Notes under the pieces: model-generated
Databases searched by the model: none
What the model was told of the DNA's origin: nothing
What the model saw: only the letters and a program-made list of their open reading frames with translations
Part shown: piece after piece, positions 17,140 through 26,670 of the stretch
How the letters are laid out: each line of letters starts with the position of its first letter
Numbering within the stretch: the first letter of the stretch is position 1
From: Saccharicrinis carchari
GTDB lineage: Bacteria > Bacteroidota > Bacteroidia > Bacteroidales > Marinilabiliaceae
Reading direction: 5' to 3'
Length of the DNA stretch: 64,000 nt
Assembly: GCF_900182605.1 (NCBI RefSeq)
Contig: NZ_FXTB01000010.1
Coordinates: 1 to 64,000 of the forward strand
Program-made: the position numbers and the translations under genes

Positions 17140-17820
17140 ATGAAAGCAATATCCCATAAATTTCTTGTCGCCTTTTTGCTGGCCTTTCTTTGTCAAATTT
17201 TCGATGCGGAGTTATTGGCGCAGGACAATAGGTTCAGTACTTATTATCATCAACGCAAAACCCTGTTTGAGGAATTACCCAACAGCAAAAAAGAAATCAT
17301 ATTTCTGGGCAACAGCATAACCGACGGTGGCGAATGGATTGAGCTGCTGAGCAATAAGCGGGTTCGCAACCGGGGTATTAGCGGCGATGTTACCGAGGGT
17401 GTTTTATACCGTTTGGCCGAAGTGACCGAATCAAAACCGGCCAAAGTATTTTTACTTATCGGCGTAAACGATTTGGCCCGAGGCATCAGTAAGGACACTA
17501 TCGTTGCGAATATTGGCGAAATAGCCATGCGCATAAAAACGCAATCGCCAAAAACAAAGGTATATGTGCAGAGCATTTTACCCGTGAACCCGGTTTTTAA
17601 TAAGTTTAGCGGTCATTGTTCAAAAACAAACGACATTATATGGATTAACGATCGCCTGCAAGACTGGTGTGCAGATCATCCGGCAGAGTTTGTTGATTTG
17701 TTTGTGCATTTTAAAAACGAAAATGATAACCTGATGAACGAAAAATACACTAATGACGGCCTGCACCTTACCGGGGCAGGCTACATGTTATGGGCCCAAA
17801 TAATAAGACCTTTGTTATAG
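17140..17820 (+). CDS. SGNH/GDSL hydrolase, probable second acetylesterase
   Basis: This 226-residue protein starts at the ATG at 17140 with a signal peptide (AFLLAFLC...LLAQ); the frame also opens at a TTG seven codons earlier. All four SGNH blocks are seen: FLGNSITDGG (Ser), RGISGD (Gly), IGVNDLA (Asn) and DGLHLTGAGY (Asp/His). It resembles the stand-alone GDSL esterases and acetylhydrolases found in glycan utilisation loci. Because a sialate O-acetylesterase lies immediately upstream (gap 123 bp) and nanA downstream, deacetylation of sialic acid or a neighbouring sugar is the likely job. The substrate is not provable from sequence. Confidence 0.85.
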   Translation: MKAISHKFLVAFLLAFLCQIFDAELLAQDNRFSTYYHQRKTLFEELPNSKKEIIFLGNSITDGGEWIELLSNKRVRNRGISGDVTEGVLYRLAEVTESKPAKVFLLIGVNDLARGISKDTIVANIGEIAMRIKTQSPKTKVYVQSILPVNPVFNKFSGHCSKTNDIIWINDRLQDWCADHPAEFVDLFVHFKNENDNLMNEKYTNDGLHLTGAGYMLWAQIIRPLL

Positions 17821-18163
17821 GTGACTATTGGTTGTGAACGATACTGTTTAAAACAATAAGCAGGGAATTTAAAACCTAAGGGAGTATGCTGTATCGGAAA
17901 CAGCTAATGGGGAGTCACCTACAAAAGGCTAACTCCTTTGGAGTTTTAAAAAAAAATGAAGTCGATTAAACATTGGAGGAGTTGCCATTGAATAACACCG
18001 GGTTTTAACCCGGGGATTCTCTAATAGTCTTATCCCGACGCATTACAAACCAAATAAAAGCTGCATTGTGACTTTGCGGCGGAACGGAGAACAAAAGTAA
18101 CAAAATCAAAAATATCAGGATTACATAGAAAAACAAAATACATTTTAACAAAAAAATACAAGG
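17821..18163. repeat. Gap with two REP-like hairpins upstream of nanA
   Basis: Two palindromes are present: AACTCC/GGAGTT with a TTT loop (17931-17945), followed by TTTTAAAAAAAAA, and CCGGGTT/AACCCGG with a TT loop (17998-18013). The first could terminate transcription weakly. The second resembles the REP hairpins at the start of the window. No gene is supported here and no clear promoter for nanA was found. Confidence 0.55.
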
Positions 18164-19078
18164 ATGAAAAAGATGGAAGGATTAATTGCGGCACCGTTTG
18201 CCCCAATGCAGGCCGATGGGAAATTGAATATTGATAAGATACCTGCTTATTTCCAATTTTTACAAAAAAACGGAATTACAGGTGCTTTTATCAATGGATC
18301 GACCGGCGAAGGTGTTTCTCTTTCGCATGATGAAAAAGTGAAAATTACCGCAGCCTGGACGGCTCAAAATAAGGACAAAGCATTAAAGGTTATCAATCTG
18401 GTAGGCGGAACTTCGTATGAAGAAAGTATTGCTAGTGCTGTATCATCTGCAGAGCTGGGCGTTGATGCCATCTCCATTTTAGCTCCTTACTACTTTAAGC
18501 CTGCCAGTGGAAAGCAGTTGGCTGAGTTCTGTGCCAAAATTGCAGAGGCGGTGCCCCAGCTTCCGGTTTACTTTTACCATATTCCGGTACTTACGGGCTG
18601 TAATGTGTCGATGTACGAGTTCCTGCAAGCCGCAGATTCCATGATACCTAACCTTGCCGGCATTAAATACACGCACGAAGATTTTATGGATTTCCTAAGC
18701 TGTATGAGTTACCGGGAGGGAAAATACGATATGCTTTGGGGACGTGACGAAAACCTATTGCCGGCTCTGGTACTGGGAGCCCGAGGTGGTGTTGGAAGTA
18801 CCTTTAACTACGCTGCACCGCTCTACCACCAGTTGATTAAAGCTTATGATAAAGGTAACTTTGCTGAAGCACGTCAGTTGCAACAGCAGTCGATTGATAT
18901 GATTCGTTTGTTGGGCAAATACGGCGGTATTGCCACCGGAAAAGCCTATATGCGCTATGTAGGAATGGAGTGTGGTGAATTCCGCTCGCCGGTGCAAAAC
19001 ATGACAAAAGAAGCTTATAAAGCATTTGAAGCCGATGTTCGGGCATTAAATATGGAAGCGTTATTTTCAAAAATTTAA
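18164..19078 (+). CDS. nanA: N-acetylneuraminate lyase
   Basis: This 304-residue DapA-superfamily aldolase cleaves N-acetylneuraminate to ManNAc and pyruvate in the cytoplasm. The GSTGEG motif binds the pyruvate carboxylate, K168 in GIKYTHED is the Schiff-base lysine, and the tyrosine in VYFYHIP completes the site. The GIKYTH context separates it from dihydrodipicolinate synthase. The length matches bacterial NanA (about 300 residues). The AGE epimerase gene follows after 10 bases, which supports the two-step route from sialic acid to GlcNAc described for Bacteroides (NanL-NanE type). Confidence 0.95.
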   Translation: MKKMEGLIAAPFAPMQADGKLNIDKIPAYFQFLQKNGITGAFINGSTGEGVSLSHDEKVKITAAWTAQNKDKALKVINLVGGTSYEESIASAVSSAELGVDAISILAPYYFKPASGKQLAEFCAKIAEAVPQLPVYFYHIPVLTGCNVSMYEFLQAADSMIPNLAGIKYTHEDFMDFLSCMSYREGKYDMLWGRDENLLPALVLGARGGVGSTFNYAAPLYHQLIKAYDKGNFAEARQLQQQSIDMIRLLGKYGGIATGKAYMRYVGMECGEFRSPVQNMTKEAYKAFEADVRALNMEALFSKI

Positions 19079-19088
19079 GAAAAAAATC

Positions 19089-20258
19089 ATGGGTGTGGAT
19101 TTTAAAAAATTAGCATTACAATACCGGAAGGAACTTTTGGAAAAGGTGATTCCTTTCTGGGAGAAAAACTCAAAGGACGAAGAGTTTGGAGGATATTTTA
19201 CCTGCCTCGACCGAGAAGGGAAAGTGTTTGATACCGACAAGTTTGTATGGCTTCAGGCACGTGAAGTATGGATGTTCTCCTCCTTGTACAACCGGGTGGA
19301 GAAAAAGGCCGAATGGCTCGAAATGGCAGAACATGGTGCCCGTTTTTTGATGGACAATGGTCATGACGGTCAATTGAACTGGTATTTTTCGCTTACCCGC
19401 GAAGGAAAACCCCTGGTGCAACCCTACAATATTTTTTCCGACTGTTTTGCAACGATGGCATTTGGGCAATTGTATCGGGCTACCGGTAAGCAACAATATG
19501 CCGATGTGGCCAAGCAGACTTTTGATAATATCCTGGCACGACAAAATAATCCCAAAGGGCAATACAACAAGCTGGTTGATGGCACCCGTCCGCTAAAAGG
19601 TTTTTCGCTGCCTATGATATTGTGCAACCTGTCGCTCGAAATTGAACACCTGCTGCCCGAAGAGTTGGTGGAGCAAACCATGGACAAGGTGATTCACGAA
19701 GTGATGGAAGTGTTTTACCAGCCGGACACAGGCTTGATTTTGGAAAATGTGAAACCCGATGGAAGTTTTTCCGATTCCTTTGATGGGCGACTCATGAACC
19801 CCGGACATGCCATTGAAGCCATGTGGTTTATCATGGACCTGGCCGAACGCCGTAAGGATGATGCACTAATGCAAAAGGCGGTGAAAATAATGCTCGACAC
19901 CTTAAAGTACGGCTGGGATGAAGAGTTCGGTGGAATATATTACTTTTTGGATATCAAAGGGCACCCACCGCAGCAATTGGAGTGGAATCAGAAATTGTGG
20001 TGGGTTCATATCGAAACTCTTATTAGCCTTATTAAAGCGTATAAACATACAGGGAATAATGAATGCCTGCAATGGTTCCAAAAAGTACACGATTATACCT
20101 GGTCGCACTTTGCCGATCCGGAACATGATGAATGGTTTGGTTATCTGAACCGCCGCGGCGAAGTTTTATTGCCGTTAAAGGGTGGAAAGTGGAAGGGTTG
20201 CTTTCATGTGCCTCGTGGACTTTATCAAGTATGGCAAACGCTGGAAAAACTAAAATAA
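19089..20258 (+). CDS. AGE-family N-acylglucosamine 2-epimerase
   Basis: This 389-residue alpha6/alpha6-barrel protein of the renin-binding-protein/AGE family interconverts ManNAc and GlcNAc. The full family length is present, with H240 (NPGHAIEAMWF) and H373 (GCFHVPRGL) at the places of the two histidines implicated in catalysis in AGE enzymes. It starts 10 bases after nanA. In Bacteroides fragilis, ManNAc from the lyase is handled by such an epimerase rather than by a ManNAc kinase/ManNAc-6-P epimerase pair, and no nanK or nanE of the E. coli type is seen here. The product GlcNAc must be phosphorylated by a kinase encoded elsewhere. Confidence 0.93.
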   Translation: MGVDFKKLALQYRKELLEKVIPFWEKNSKDEEFGGYFTCLDREGKVFDTDKFVWLQAREVWMFSSLYNRVEKKAEWLEMAEHGARFLMDNGHDGQLNWYFSLTREGKPLVQPYNIFSDCFATMAFGQLYRATGKQQYADVAKQTFDNILARQNNPKGQYNKLVDGTRPLKGFSLPMILCNLSLEIEHLLPEELVEQTMDKVIHEVMEVFYQPDTGLILENVKPDGSFSDSFDGRLMNPGHAIEAMWFIMDLAERRKDDALMQKAVKIMLDTLKYGWDEEFGGIYYFLDIKGHPPQQLEWNQKLWWVHIETLISLIKAYKHTGNNECLQWFQKVHDYTWSHFADPEHDEWFGYLNRRGEVLLPLKGGKWKGCFHVPRGLYQVWQTLEKLK

Positions 20259-20351
20259 TGAAACCGGCGTGGCCGGAGCAAATAATTAGGTCATTCAGAA
20301 TGATGATTGAAAATTGTGCTGGTTATCACGGTTTTGCTAATTTATAAACAG

Positions 20352-23045
20352 ATGAGAAAAAATCAGAAACGGAATAAACAAACTGCCAGGCTGACATATA
20401 GCTTGACAAGGAAGATGGCACTTGCCTTTCTCTTAATGTTTGGCCTTTGGGGTGGAGCGATTCAGGCCGAAGAGCAAATTAATAATATTCAGCAAAACAC
20501 CCAAAACCTGCTGGGTGATGTGGAACAGATTGCAGGCCCCGAAGGCGTGGCAGGAGCTTTTGTAGGGGTGCATAATAATGCCTTGATACTTGCCGGGGGA
20601 TCAGCTTTTCCCGAGGGAAAACCCTGGGAGGGCGGTCAAAAATATTTTTCCGATGCTGTCCTTGTTTTTGAACGGGACGTGGATGGGCAAATACAACAAG
20701 TGCAACATGCTCAATTGCCTGATGCCATTGCCGAAGGAGCTTCTGTTATGCTGCCCGAGGGCTTGTTGTGTCTGGGGGGTCAAACGCCTTCGGGCATAAG
20801 CAAACAAGTGGTTTTGGTTAGCTGGATAAACAATCAGATCCAATTAAAGCAATTACCTGAGCTGCCTGTTGCCGTAAAAAATGCGGCAGCAACAGTTATC
20901 GGCAATACCGTTTATGTGGTTGGGGGCGAAAGCGCAATGGGTGCCAGCAATCAGTTTTTAAAATTGGATGCGTCTAATTGGTCCGCCGGGTGGCAGACTT
21001 TAAATGCATTTCCTAAGCCGGTGACCGGTGCATCAGCCGTTGCCCAGATGGATGGGGAAGAGGTGAGCGTTTTTGTTTTTGGTGGTCGTGCCAAAGCAGC
21101 GGGAGCCAATACCACGCAATTCTACGCACAGGTGTATTGTTATCGTCCCTCTGCTGGAGCGTGGAAACAACTGCGGGATATCCGTCTTTCCGACGGACAT
21201 TCAATTCCTCTGGCCGTTGCTGCCGCCAGTCCGGTTGGTGCTTCGCATGTGATTTTGGTGGGCGGGGATTCCGGCTCTACTTTTAACCAGGTTGAGGCAG
21301 CAATAAACCGGATGCAAAACGGGGATGATCAGGCTCGTGCTACACGGGACTCGCTGTGGATTAACCATACCGGGTTTAACTCAAAAATTTTAATTTACAA
21401 TACCGTTACCGATGTTTGGTTCAACGCGGGAGCCTGGGAAGGAACACCTGTGGCTGTATCTACTTCGGTTTGGTGGGACGGTTCGCTGCTTGTACCCGGT
21501 GGTGAAATTAAGCCTGCTATCCGAACTCCCATGTTGCAGGAATTCCGGTTTTCGGTAAAGCCGGTTTTCGGATGGCTTAACTATTTGGTACTGGGTGTTT
21601 ATTTTATCGGCATGTTGTTGCTTGGATTCTATTTTATGAAACGCGAAAACAGTACCGATGATTTTTTCAAAGCAGGTGGACGAATCCCCTGGTGGGCTGC
21701 AGGTATCAGTATTTTTGCAACTACGCTCAGTGCCATTACCTTTATTGCCATTCCGGCCAAATCGTATGCTACCGATTGGCGTATGTTTATGTTTAATTTG
21801 GCCATTATTGCTATAGCTCCCATTATTATCCGCTATTTTTTACCTTTTTTCCGGCGTTTTAATTTCGATACGGCATACCAATATCTCGAAGCACGCTTCA
21901 ATCGTTCGGTGCGTTGGCTCGCATCGGCTTTGTTTGTGTTTTTTATGGTGAGCCGGATTGCGATCGTACTGTTTCTGCCTTCGCTGGCATTGAATGCGGT
22001 AACCGGATTTAATATTTACCTCGCTATCACCGTTATGGGCGTGGTTACCATTATCTATTGTACCAGTGGTGGTATGGAGGCCGTTGTGTGGGGCGATGTT
22101 ATCCAGGGATTCATTTTGGTTGGAGGAGCATTTATAGCACTGGCCTTTATGTTGGCCGGGGTCCAGGGGGGCTTAGGTGGGTTTATAGATATTACTGCCG
22201 AACATCATAAGTTCCACACCTTCGATTTCCGATTCGATTTTACCCAACCCGTGTTTTGGGTAGTGGTGATTGGTGGCTTAGCCAATACCCTGATTTCGTA
22301 TACCAGCGACCAGAGTGTTGTGCAACGTTATATGACCACCAAAGATGAAAAAGCAACCGCGAAGAGTATATGGCTCAACGGGTTTCTGAGTATTCCGGTG
22401 AGCATCATTTTCTTCCTGCTGGGAACAGGTTTGTACGCTTATTACACCTCAAATCCCGAACACATGGCGGTGGTCAATCCTAATATCGATTCTGTTTTTC
22501 CGCAGTTTATTGTGGCCCAAATGCCAGCCGGTATTGCCGGATTGTTGATTGCGGCCATCTTTGCTGCTGCCATGTCCACCTTATCGTCCAATATTAATTC
22601 GGTTTCGGCGGTAATTACTTCAGATTTTTACAAAGTGCTTGCTAAAAAGATAACGGTACATCGAAACATGGCGGTAGCCCGTTGGTCCGGCATTATTGTG
22701 GGCGTGCTCGGTATTATGATGGCCCTGATGCTGGCTACCTGGAATATTGCCTCGCTTTGGGATCAGTTCAACACCTTCCTGGGATTACTGACCGGAGGAC
22801 TCGGTGCATTGTTTGTGATGGGTGTTTTCTTTCCTCGCATTTCGGGATATGCTGCCCTGGGTGGTGTGGTAGGCGGTTTTATTGTCCTCCTGATTGTACA
22901 AAACCATTCTGCCCTTTCGTTTTTATTGTACGGTTTTGTGAGTATGGTAGTTACGGTAATTGTGGCTTTGCTGCTAAGTCTTGCAATGCCTAATAAAAAA
23001 AATACAGCCGGTTATACCTGGCAAAGCCGACAGGGTAGGGCATAG
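20352..23045 (+). CDS. Fused NanM-like mutarotase and SSS sodium:sialic acid symporter
   Basis: This 897-residue protein starts at the ATG at 20352; the frame also opens at a TTG upstream that gives no better signal. A signal peptide (MALAFLLMFGLWGGAIQA) leads into a kelch beta-propeller (about 45-400) with repeated VYVVGGES, VSVFVFGGR and VILVGGDS blades, of the cyclically permuted mutarotase type. From about 415 there is a sodium:solute symporter (LGVYFIGMLLLGFYFMKR, DDFFKAGGRIPWWAAGISIFATTLSAITF, YTSDQSVVQRY) with about 13 membrane segments. The propeller would lie in the periplasm and convert alpha-sialic acid released by sialidases to the beta form for transport. It is the last gene of the locus. 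Confidence 0.9.
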   Translation: MRKNQKRNKQTARLTYSLTRKMALAFLLMFGLWGGAIQAEEQINNIQQNTQNLLGDVEQIAGPEGVAGAFVGVHNNALILAGGSAFPEGKPWEGGQKYFSDAVLVFERDVDGQIQQVQHAQLPDAIAEGASVMLPEGLLCLGGQTPSGISKQVVLVSWINNQIQLKQLPELPVAVKNAAATVIGNTVYVVGGESAMGASNQFLKLDASNWSAGWQTLNAFPKPVTGASAVAQMDGEEVSVFVFGGRAKAAGANTTQFYAQVYCYRPSAGAWKQLRDIRLSDGHSIPLAVAAASPVGASHVILVGGDSGSTFNQVEAAINRMQNGDDQARATRDSLWINHTGFNSKILIYNTVTDVWFNAGAWEGTPVAVSTSVWWDGSLLVPGGEIKPAIRTPMLQEFRFSVKPVFGWLNYLVLGVYFIGMLLLGFYFMKRENSTDDFFKAGGRIPWWAAGISIFATTLSAITFIAIPAKSYATDWRMFMFNLAIIAIAPIIIRYFLPFFRRFNFDTAYQYLEARFNRSVRWLASALFVFFMVSRIAIVLFLPSLALNAVTGFNIYLAITVMGVVTIIYCTSGGMEAVVWGDVIQGFILVGGAFIALAFMLAGVQGGLGGFIDITAEHHKFHTFDFRFDFTQPVFWVVVIGGLANTLISYTSDQSVVQRYMTTKDEKATAKSIWLNGFLSIPVSIIFFLLGTGLYAYYTSNPEHMAVVNPNIDSVFPQFIVAQMPAGIAGLLIAAIFAAAMSTLSSNINSVSAVITSDFYKVLAKKITVHRNMAVARWSGIIVGVLGIMMALMLATWNIASLWDQFNTFLGLLTGGLGALFVMGVFFPRISGYAALGGVVGGFIVLLIVQNHSALSFLLYGFVSMVVTVIVALLLSLAMPNKKNTAGYTWQSRQGRA

Positions 23046-23131
23046 GCTGAGTGCTTCGCCAGGTGGGTGCTGGCGCTGAAGCTCCAGCGTAAATGTAAGG
23101 CTTTGGGTTTTCAGTACTATTCTTTTAAAAA

Positions 23132-23216
23132 ATAACCACATTGGGCGCAATGGATGCACAAAGGACACGAAGAAACATTGGGAACGTTGTGTTGTCCTTG
23201 TGCACCTTGTGGTTAT
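23132..23216. repeat. Imperfect long inverted repeat between convergent genes
   Basis: The ends ATAACCACA (23132-23140) and TGTGGTTAT (23208-23216) are perfect complements. Inner blocks such as TGCACAAAGGACAC and GTTGTCCTTGTGCA pair with small slips, so the whole 85 bp can fold as one long imperfect hairpin. It lies between the convergent transporter and trmD genes, where it could end transcription from both sides or represent a dispersed REP/MITE-like element. Confidence 0.6.
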
Positions 23217-23278
23217 ATTTGCTAATAATGAAAGATAAGTTATAGGATAATCCAGTCTTATATGTTGGTTTTGGGGGT

Positions 23279-23953
23279 CTATTTCAATAAATCGGGTCTT
23301 CGCTGCCTGGTTCTTTCATAAGCCTGTTGTTCTTTCCAGGCTTCAATTTTTTTTGTGTCACCCGATAAAAGGATGTCGGGTACTCTCCAACCTTTAAATT
23401 CTGCCGGGCGCGTGTAAACAGGTGGTGCCAATAAGTTGTCCTGGAACGAGTCGGTTAAAGCTGATGTTTCGTCGGATATAACGCCGGGTATCAAACGAAT
23501 CACCGCATCTGTTATTACGGCGGCAGCCAGTTCTCCTCCGGTTAAAACATAATCCCCTATTGACAGCTCCATTGTGATGTAATGGTCTCTTATCCTTTGG
23601 TCAACTCCTTTGTAGTGGCCACACAATATCATCAGATTTCCTTTTAGGGATAGCTGATTGGCTATGCTTTGATTTAGTGTATTGCCATCAGGTGTAGTAT
23701 ATATTATTTCGTCGTAATTCCGCTCTGCCTTGAGTTTTTCAATTAAAATAGCTATGGGTTCAATGCTCATTACCATGCCGGCTCCCCCACTAAAGGCATA
23801 ATCATCCACTTTTTTATGTTTGTTGGTTGAGTAATCCCTGATGTTGTGACAATGGATTTCTACTGCACCCTTATCCTGTGCACGCTTAATGATGGACTCG
23901 CTAAACGGACCTTGAAACATTTCCGGAAACAAGGTTAATATATCTATGCGCAT
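23279..23953 (-). CDS. trmD: tRNA (guanine-37-N1)-methyltransferase
   Basis: This 224-residue SPOUT-class methyltransferase adds a methyl group from S-adenosylmethionine to G37 of tRNAs, which prevents +1 frameshifting. Diagnostic stretches are [13 protein letters not shown] at the start, [25 protein letters not shown] and the knot region [14 protein letters not shown]. The length is normal for the family. It stands alone on this strand with no ribosomal protein partners, which is usual in Bacteroidota, and is divergent from the DUF349 gene. A TATATTTG element (complement of 23974-23981) upstream may be its -7 box. Confidence 0.96.
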   Translation of the reverse strand: MRIDILTLFPEMFQGPFSESIIKRAQDKGAVEIHCHNIRDYSTNKHKKVDDYAFSGGAGMVMSIEPIAILIEKLKAERNYDEIIYTTPDGNTLNQSIANQLSLKGNLMILCGHYKGVDQRIRDHYITMELSIGDYVLTGGELAAAVITDAVIRLIPGVISDETSALTDSFQDNLLAPPVYTRPAEFKGWRVPDILLSGDTKKIEAWKEQQAYERTRQRRPDLLK

Positions 23954-24043
23954 ATGGTATTAATTTTAAAGTGCAAATATAATCATTTGCCGATGGCATA
24001 AGTTAAAATACAGTTCACCAATAAGGATTAATCAGCTAAATAA

Positions 24044-24074
24044 TTTGACGTTTTAGGGATATGTGATATATTCG
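24044..24074 (+). promoter_or_regulatory. Probable promoter of the DUF349 gene
   Basis: TTTG (24044-24047), a 19-base spacer and TATATTCG (24067-24074) match the Bacteroidota promoter pattern with one mismatch in the -7 element. The start codon lies about 60 bases downstream. Confidence 0.5.
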
Positions 24075-24134
24075 TACAATAATTAAATCAATTGTTTCTT
24101 GCATGTGCAAGAGATGTAAGAACCACGAACTTAA

Positions 24135-26537
24135 ATGCTGATGGAAGCTAACGATCTGAATAAAGCCGGTAACGAGGAAAAAGAATTGAAAAAAAATGAT
24201 GCAACGCCAGTTGACAAACTGGAAGAAGCGACTTCTGTGCCTGAGAAAAACCCTAAAGATACGAAGGATAAAGCCACCGATAATGAATCGGGCGCGCTAA
24301 AAGATAGTACCGTTGAAGTGTCAAATGCAGGACAAAATGATAATGAAACGCCGAATGCTGCTACCCCGGAAAAAGAGGAGGATGGCCAAGCCAAATCGGA
24401 CAATGCAGCAACTAAAGATGGGGAAGATACGAGTGATGAAACAGCTGCAAGCGTTGTTACAGATAAGGAAAGCGTGGCTGGTGAGAACCTCAATGATACA
24501 GAAAAAGTAAAAACCGTTACAGGTGGAGACCTAGAATCGGTAAAAGAACAAATTGTTGTGCCTGAAGAAGAGCAAGCTAAAGAAACACAGGCATTGGTAG
24601 AGGAGTCACAAACCCTACTTGAGAATGCTCCAGAGGAAATAACCGGTGAGAAAACGGTTGAAACAGTTGAAGGAAAAACGGGTGCAGACGAAGGAGCATC
24701 TGAAGAATCTGAAAATAAACCCAAAGGGAGCCCTATTCTAGAAAAAGAGACTTCGGCCAAAACTACGAATGAAGAAACTAAGCCGGATACAGCTGAAAAA
24801 AAACCTGAATTGGATAAGGTAGATCTTTTGTCTCTTTCGCGCGAGCAATTAGTAAACCGGCTGCGTACTATCATTAAGAACTTTGAGGTGCCTGTGATTA
24901 AACAGGAAGTGGAAGATATTAAAGCAAGCTTTTACAAGCAGTTTAACGAGGAGGTGGAAGAGCTGAAGAAAAAGTTCCTGGAATCGGGTGAGCTGGAAGA
25001 GAACTTTGCACCGCCCGTGGATCATTTTGAAATAGAAATTAAAGAGCTGCTTAAAGATTTTAGATACAGAAAAGCCGGTTATATTCATAAACTCGAGAGT
25101 GAAAAGGATAAAAATCTGGCGGCAAAAATGGAGGTTATTGAATCCATCAAAAACTTGATTAACCGACAGGAGTCGTTAAACGAAACATTTAACGAGTTTA
25201 GAGCATTGCAGCAAAAATTTCACGACATAGGCCCCATACCGCAAAACAAAGTGAGGGATGTTTGGGATACCTATAATCTGCACATCGAAAACTTTTACAA
25301 TTACGTTAAAATAAACAAGGAACTGCGGGATCTGGATCTGAAAAAAAACCAGGAGCTTAAAGAGGGGCTGTGCGAAAAGGCCGAAAAGTTGTTGGAGGAT
25401 AGTTCGGTTGTAAATAGTTTTAAAACATTACAAAAATACCACGACAGATGGCGCGAAATAGGTCCGGTGCCCAAAGAGGTAAAGGATGAGTTGTGGGAAC
25501 GCTTTAAGGCGGCTACCACCACCATAAATCAAAAGCACCAGGAATACTTCGAAGGCTTAAAAGGACAGCTAAAGGAAAATTTGAGGCTAAAAACCGAATT
25601 GTGCGAAAAAGCCGAAGAAATAGTTTTACAGTCAGCCCATTCGCCTAAAGAGTGGGAGGCCAAAAGTAAAAAACTGATTGAATTACAGCAGGCCTGGAAA
25701 ACCATTGGTTTTGCACCCAAAAAGGACAACAATAAAATTTATGAGCGATTCAGAACGGCCTGTGATAAATTTTTCGAAAACAAAAGGGAGTTCTTCCGAT
25801 CGTATAAAAACAAACAGCAGGAACACCTGAAGCTGAAAACCGAACTGTGCGAAAGAGCCGAGGCAATGAAAGAAAGCACAGACTGGAAAAAAACGACCGA
25901 TGAATATATCAAAATTCAGAAAGAGTGGAAAAAAATTGGCCCAGTGCCCCGGCGTCAATCGGATGCCATTTGGCATAGGTTTAGAACGGCCTGCGATGCA
26001 TTTTTCGATAATAAGAGCAAGTTTTTTAGTAAAATTGATGATTCGCAAGCCGATAACCTGAAAAAAAAGCAGGATCTTATTGATGAACTAAAAGCCTTTG
26101 AAAATTTGCCCGACAACGAGGATACTTTTAAACTATTGCAGGGATATCAGCGTAAGTTTATGGAAATAGGGCATGTTCCTTACAAAGACAAGGATAGGAT
26201 AAATCAAGAGTTTAGGAATGAGATAAATAAGCACTTTGATGCCCTGAACATGGATGAGTACCAACGTAATGTACAAAAGTTCAGAAACAAGCTGGAAAAT
26301 ATTAAACAGTCGGGCCATCAGGACGATAAGTTATACCAAGAGCGTAATAAGTTGATGGCCAAGCTCAAGCAATTGGAAAACGACATTATAGTGTGGGAAA
26401 ACAATATTGGATTCTTTGCCAAAAGTAAAAGTGCCGAATCGGTTATTAAAGATTTTAAGCATAAAATAGAAACCGGCAAGCATAACATCCAATTACTGCA
26501 GGAAAAAATAAAAATGCTCGATAAGCTCGAGGACTAA
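24135..26537 (+). CDS. DUF349 repeat protein with acidic disordered N-terminus
   Basis: This 800-residue protein is of unknown function. Residues 1-220 or so are a low-complexity, Glu/Asp/Lys/Thr-rich, probably disordered region without a signal peptide. The rest is charged alpha-helix containing five DUF349 repeats, each marked by a core like W-x-x-I-G-P-V-P followed by a helix: FHDIGPIP, WREIGPVP, WKTIGFAP, WKKIGPVP and FMEIGHVP. DUF349 proteins are widespread in Bacteroidota, but their role is not established. The second codon pair offers an alternative ATG at 24141. The acidic stretch produces a long spurious frame on the opposite strand, which is not a gene. Confidence 0.9.
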   Translation: MLMEANDLNKAGNEEKELKKNDATPVDKLEEATSVPEKNPKDTKDKATDNESGALKDSTVEVSNAGQNDNETPNAATPEKEEDGQAKSDNAATKDGEDTSDETAASVVTDKESVAGENLNDTEKVKTVTGGDLESVKEQIVVPEEEQAKETQALVEESQTLLENAPEEITGEKTVETVEGKTGADEGASEESENKPKGSPILEKETSAKTTNEETKPDTAEKKPELDKVDLLSLSREQLVNRLRTIIKNFEVPVIKQEVEDIKASFYKQFNEEVEELKKKFLESGELEENFAPPVDHFEIEIKELLKDFRYRKAGYIHKLESEKDKNLAAKMEVIESIKNLINRQESLNETFNEFRALQQKFHDIGPIPQNKVRDVWDTYNLHIENFYNYVKINKELRDLDLKKNQELKEGLCEKAEKLLEDSSVVNSFKTLQKYHDRWREIGPVPKEVKDELWERFKAATTTINQKHQEYFEGLKGQLKENLRLKTELCEKAEEIVLQSAHSPKEWEAKSKKLIELQQAWKTIGFAPKKDNNKIYERFRTACDKFFENKREFFRSYKNKQQEHLKLKTELCERAEAMKESTDWKKTTDEYIKIQKEWKKIGPVPRRQSDAIWHRFRTACDAFFDNKSKFFSKIDDSQADNLKKKQDLIDELKAFENLPDNEDTFKLLQGYQRKFMEIGHVPYKDKDRINQEFRNEINKHFDALNMDEYQRNVQKFRNKLENIKQSGHQDDKLYQERNKLMAKLKQLENDIIVWENNIGFFAKSKSAESVIKDFKHKIETGKHNIQLLQEKIKMLDKLED

Positions 26538-26670
26538 CGTATTGTTTAAAAAAAATATACAACGGGCGGTTCTGTGCCAGGATAGACGCCAATAGAGCCG
26601 TCCGGTAATTGGCCAAGGAATAATTGGCCGATAAATAATTTTACACCTAACAGCAGAAAAAATGTTGGGG

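Noticed and set aside
24131-24874. A 247-codon minus-strand frame rich in Ser, Val and Phe
   Set aside because: It is the antisense of the acidic low-complexity part of the DUF349 protein. The composition is the mirror of Glu/Asp/Lys/Thr codons and there is no domain.
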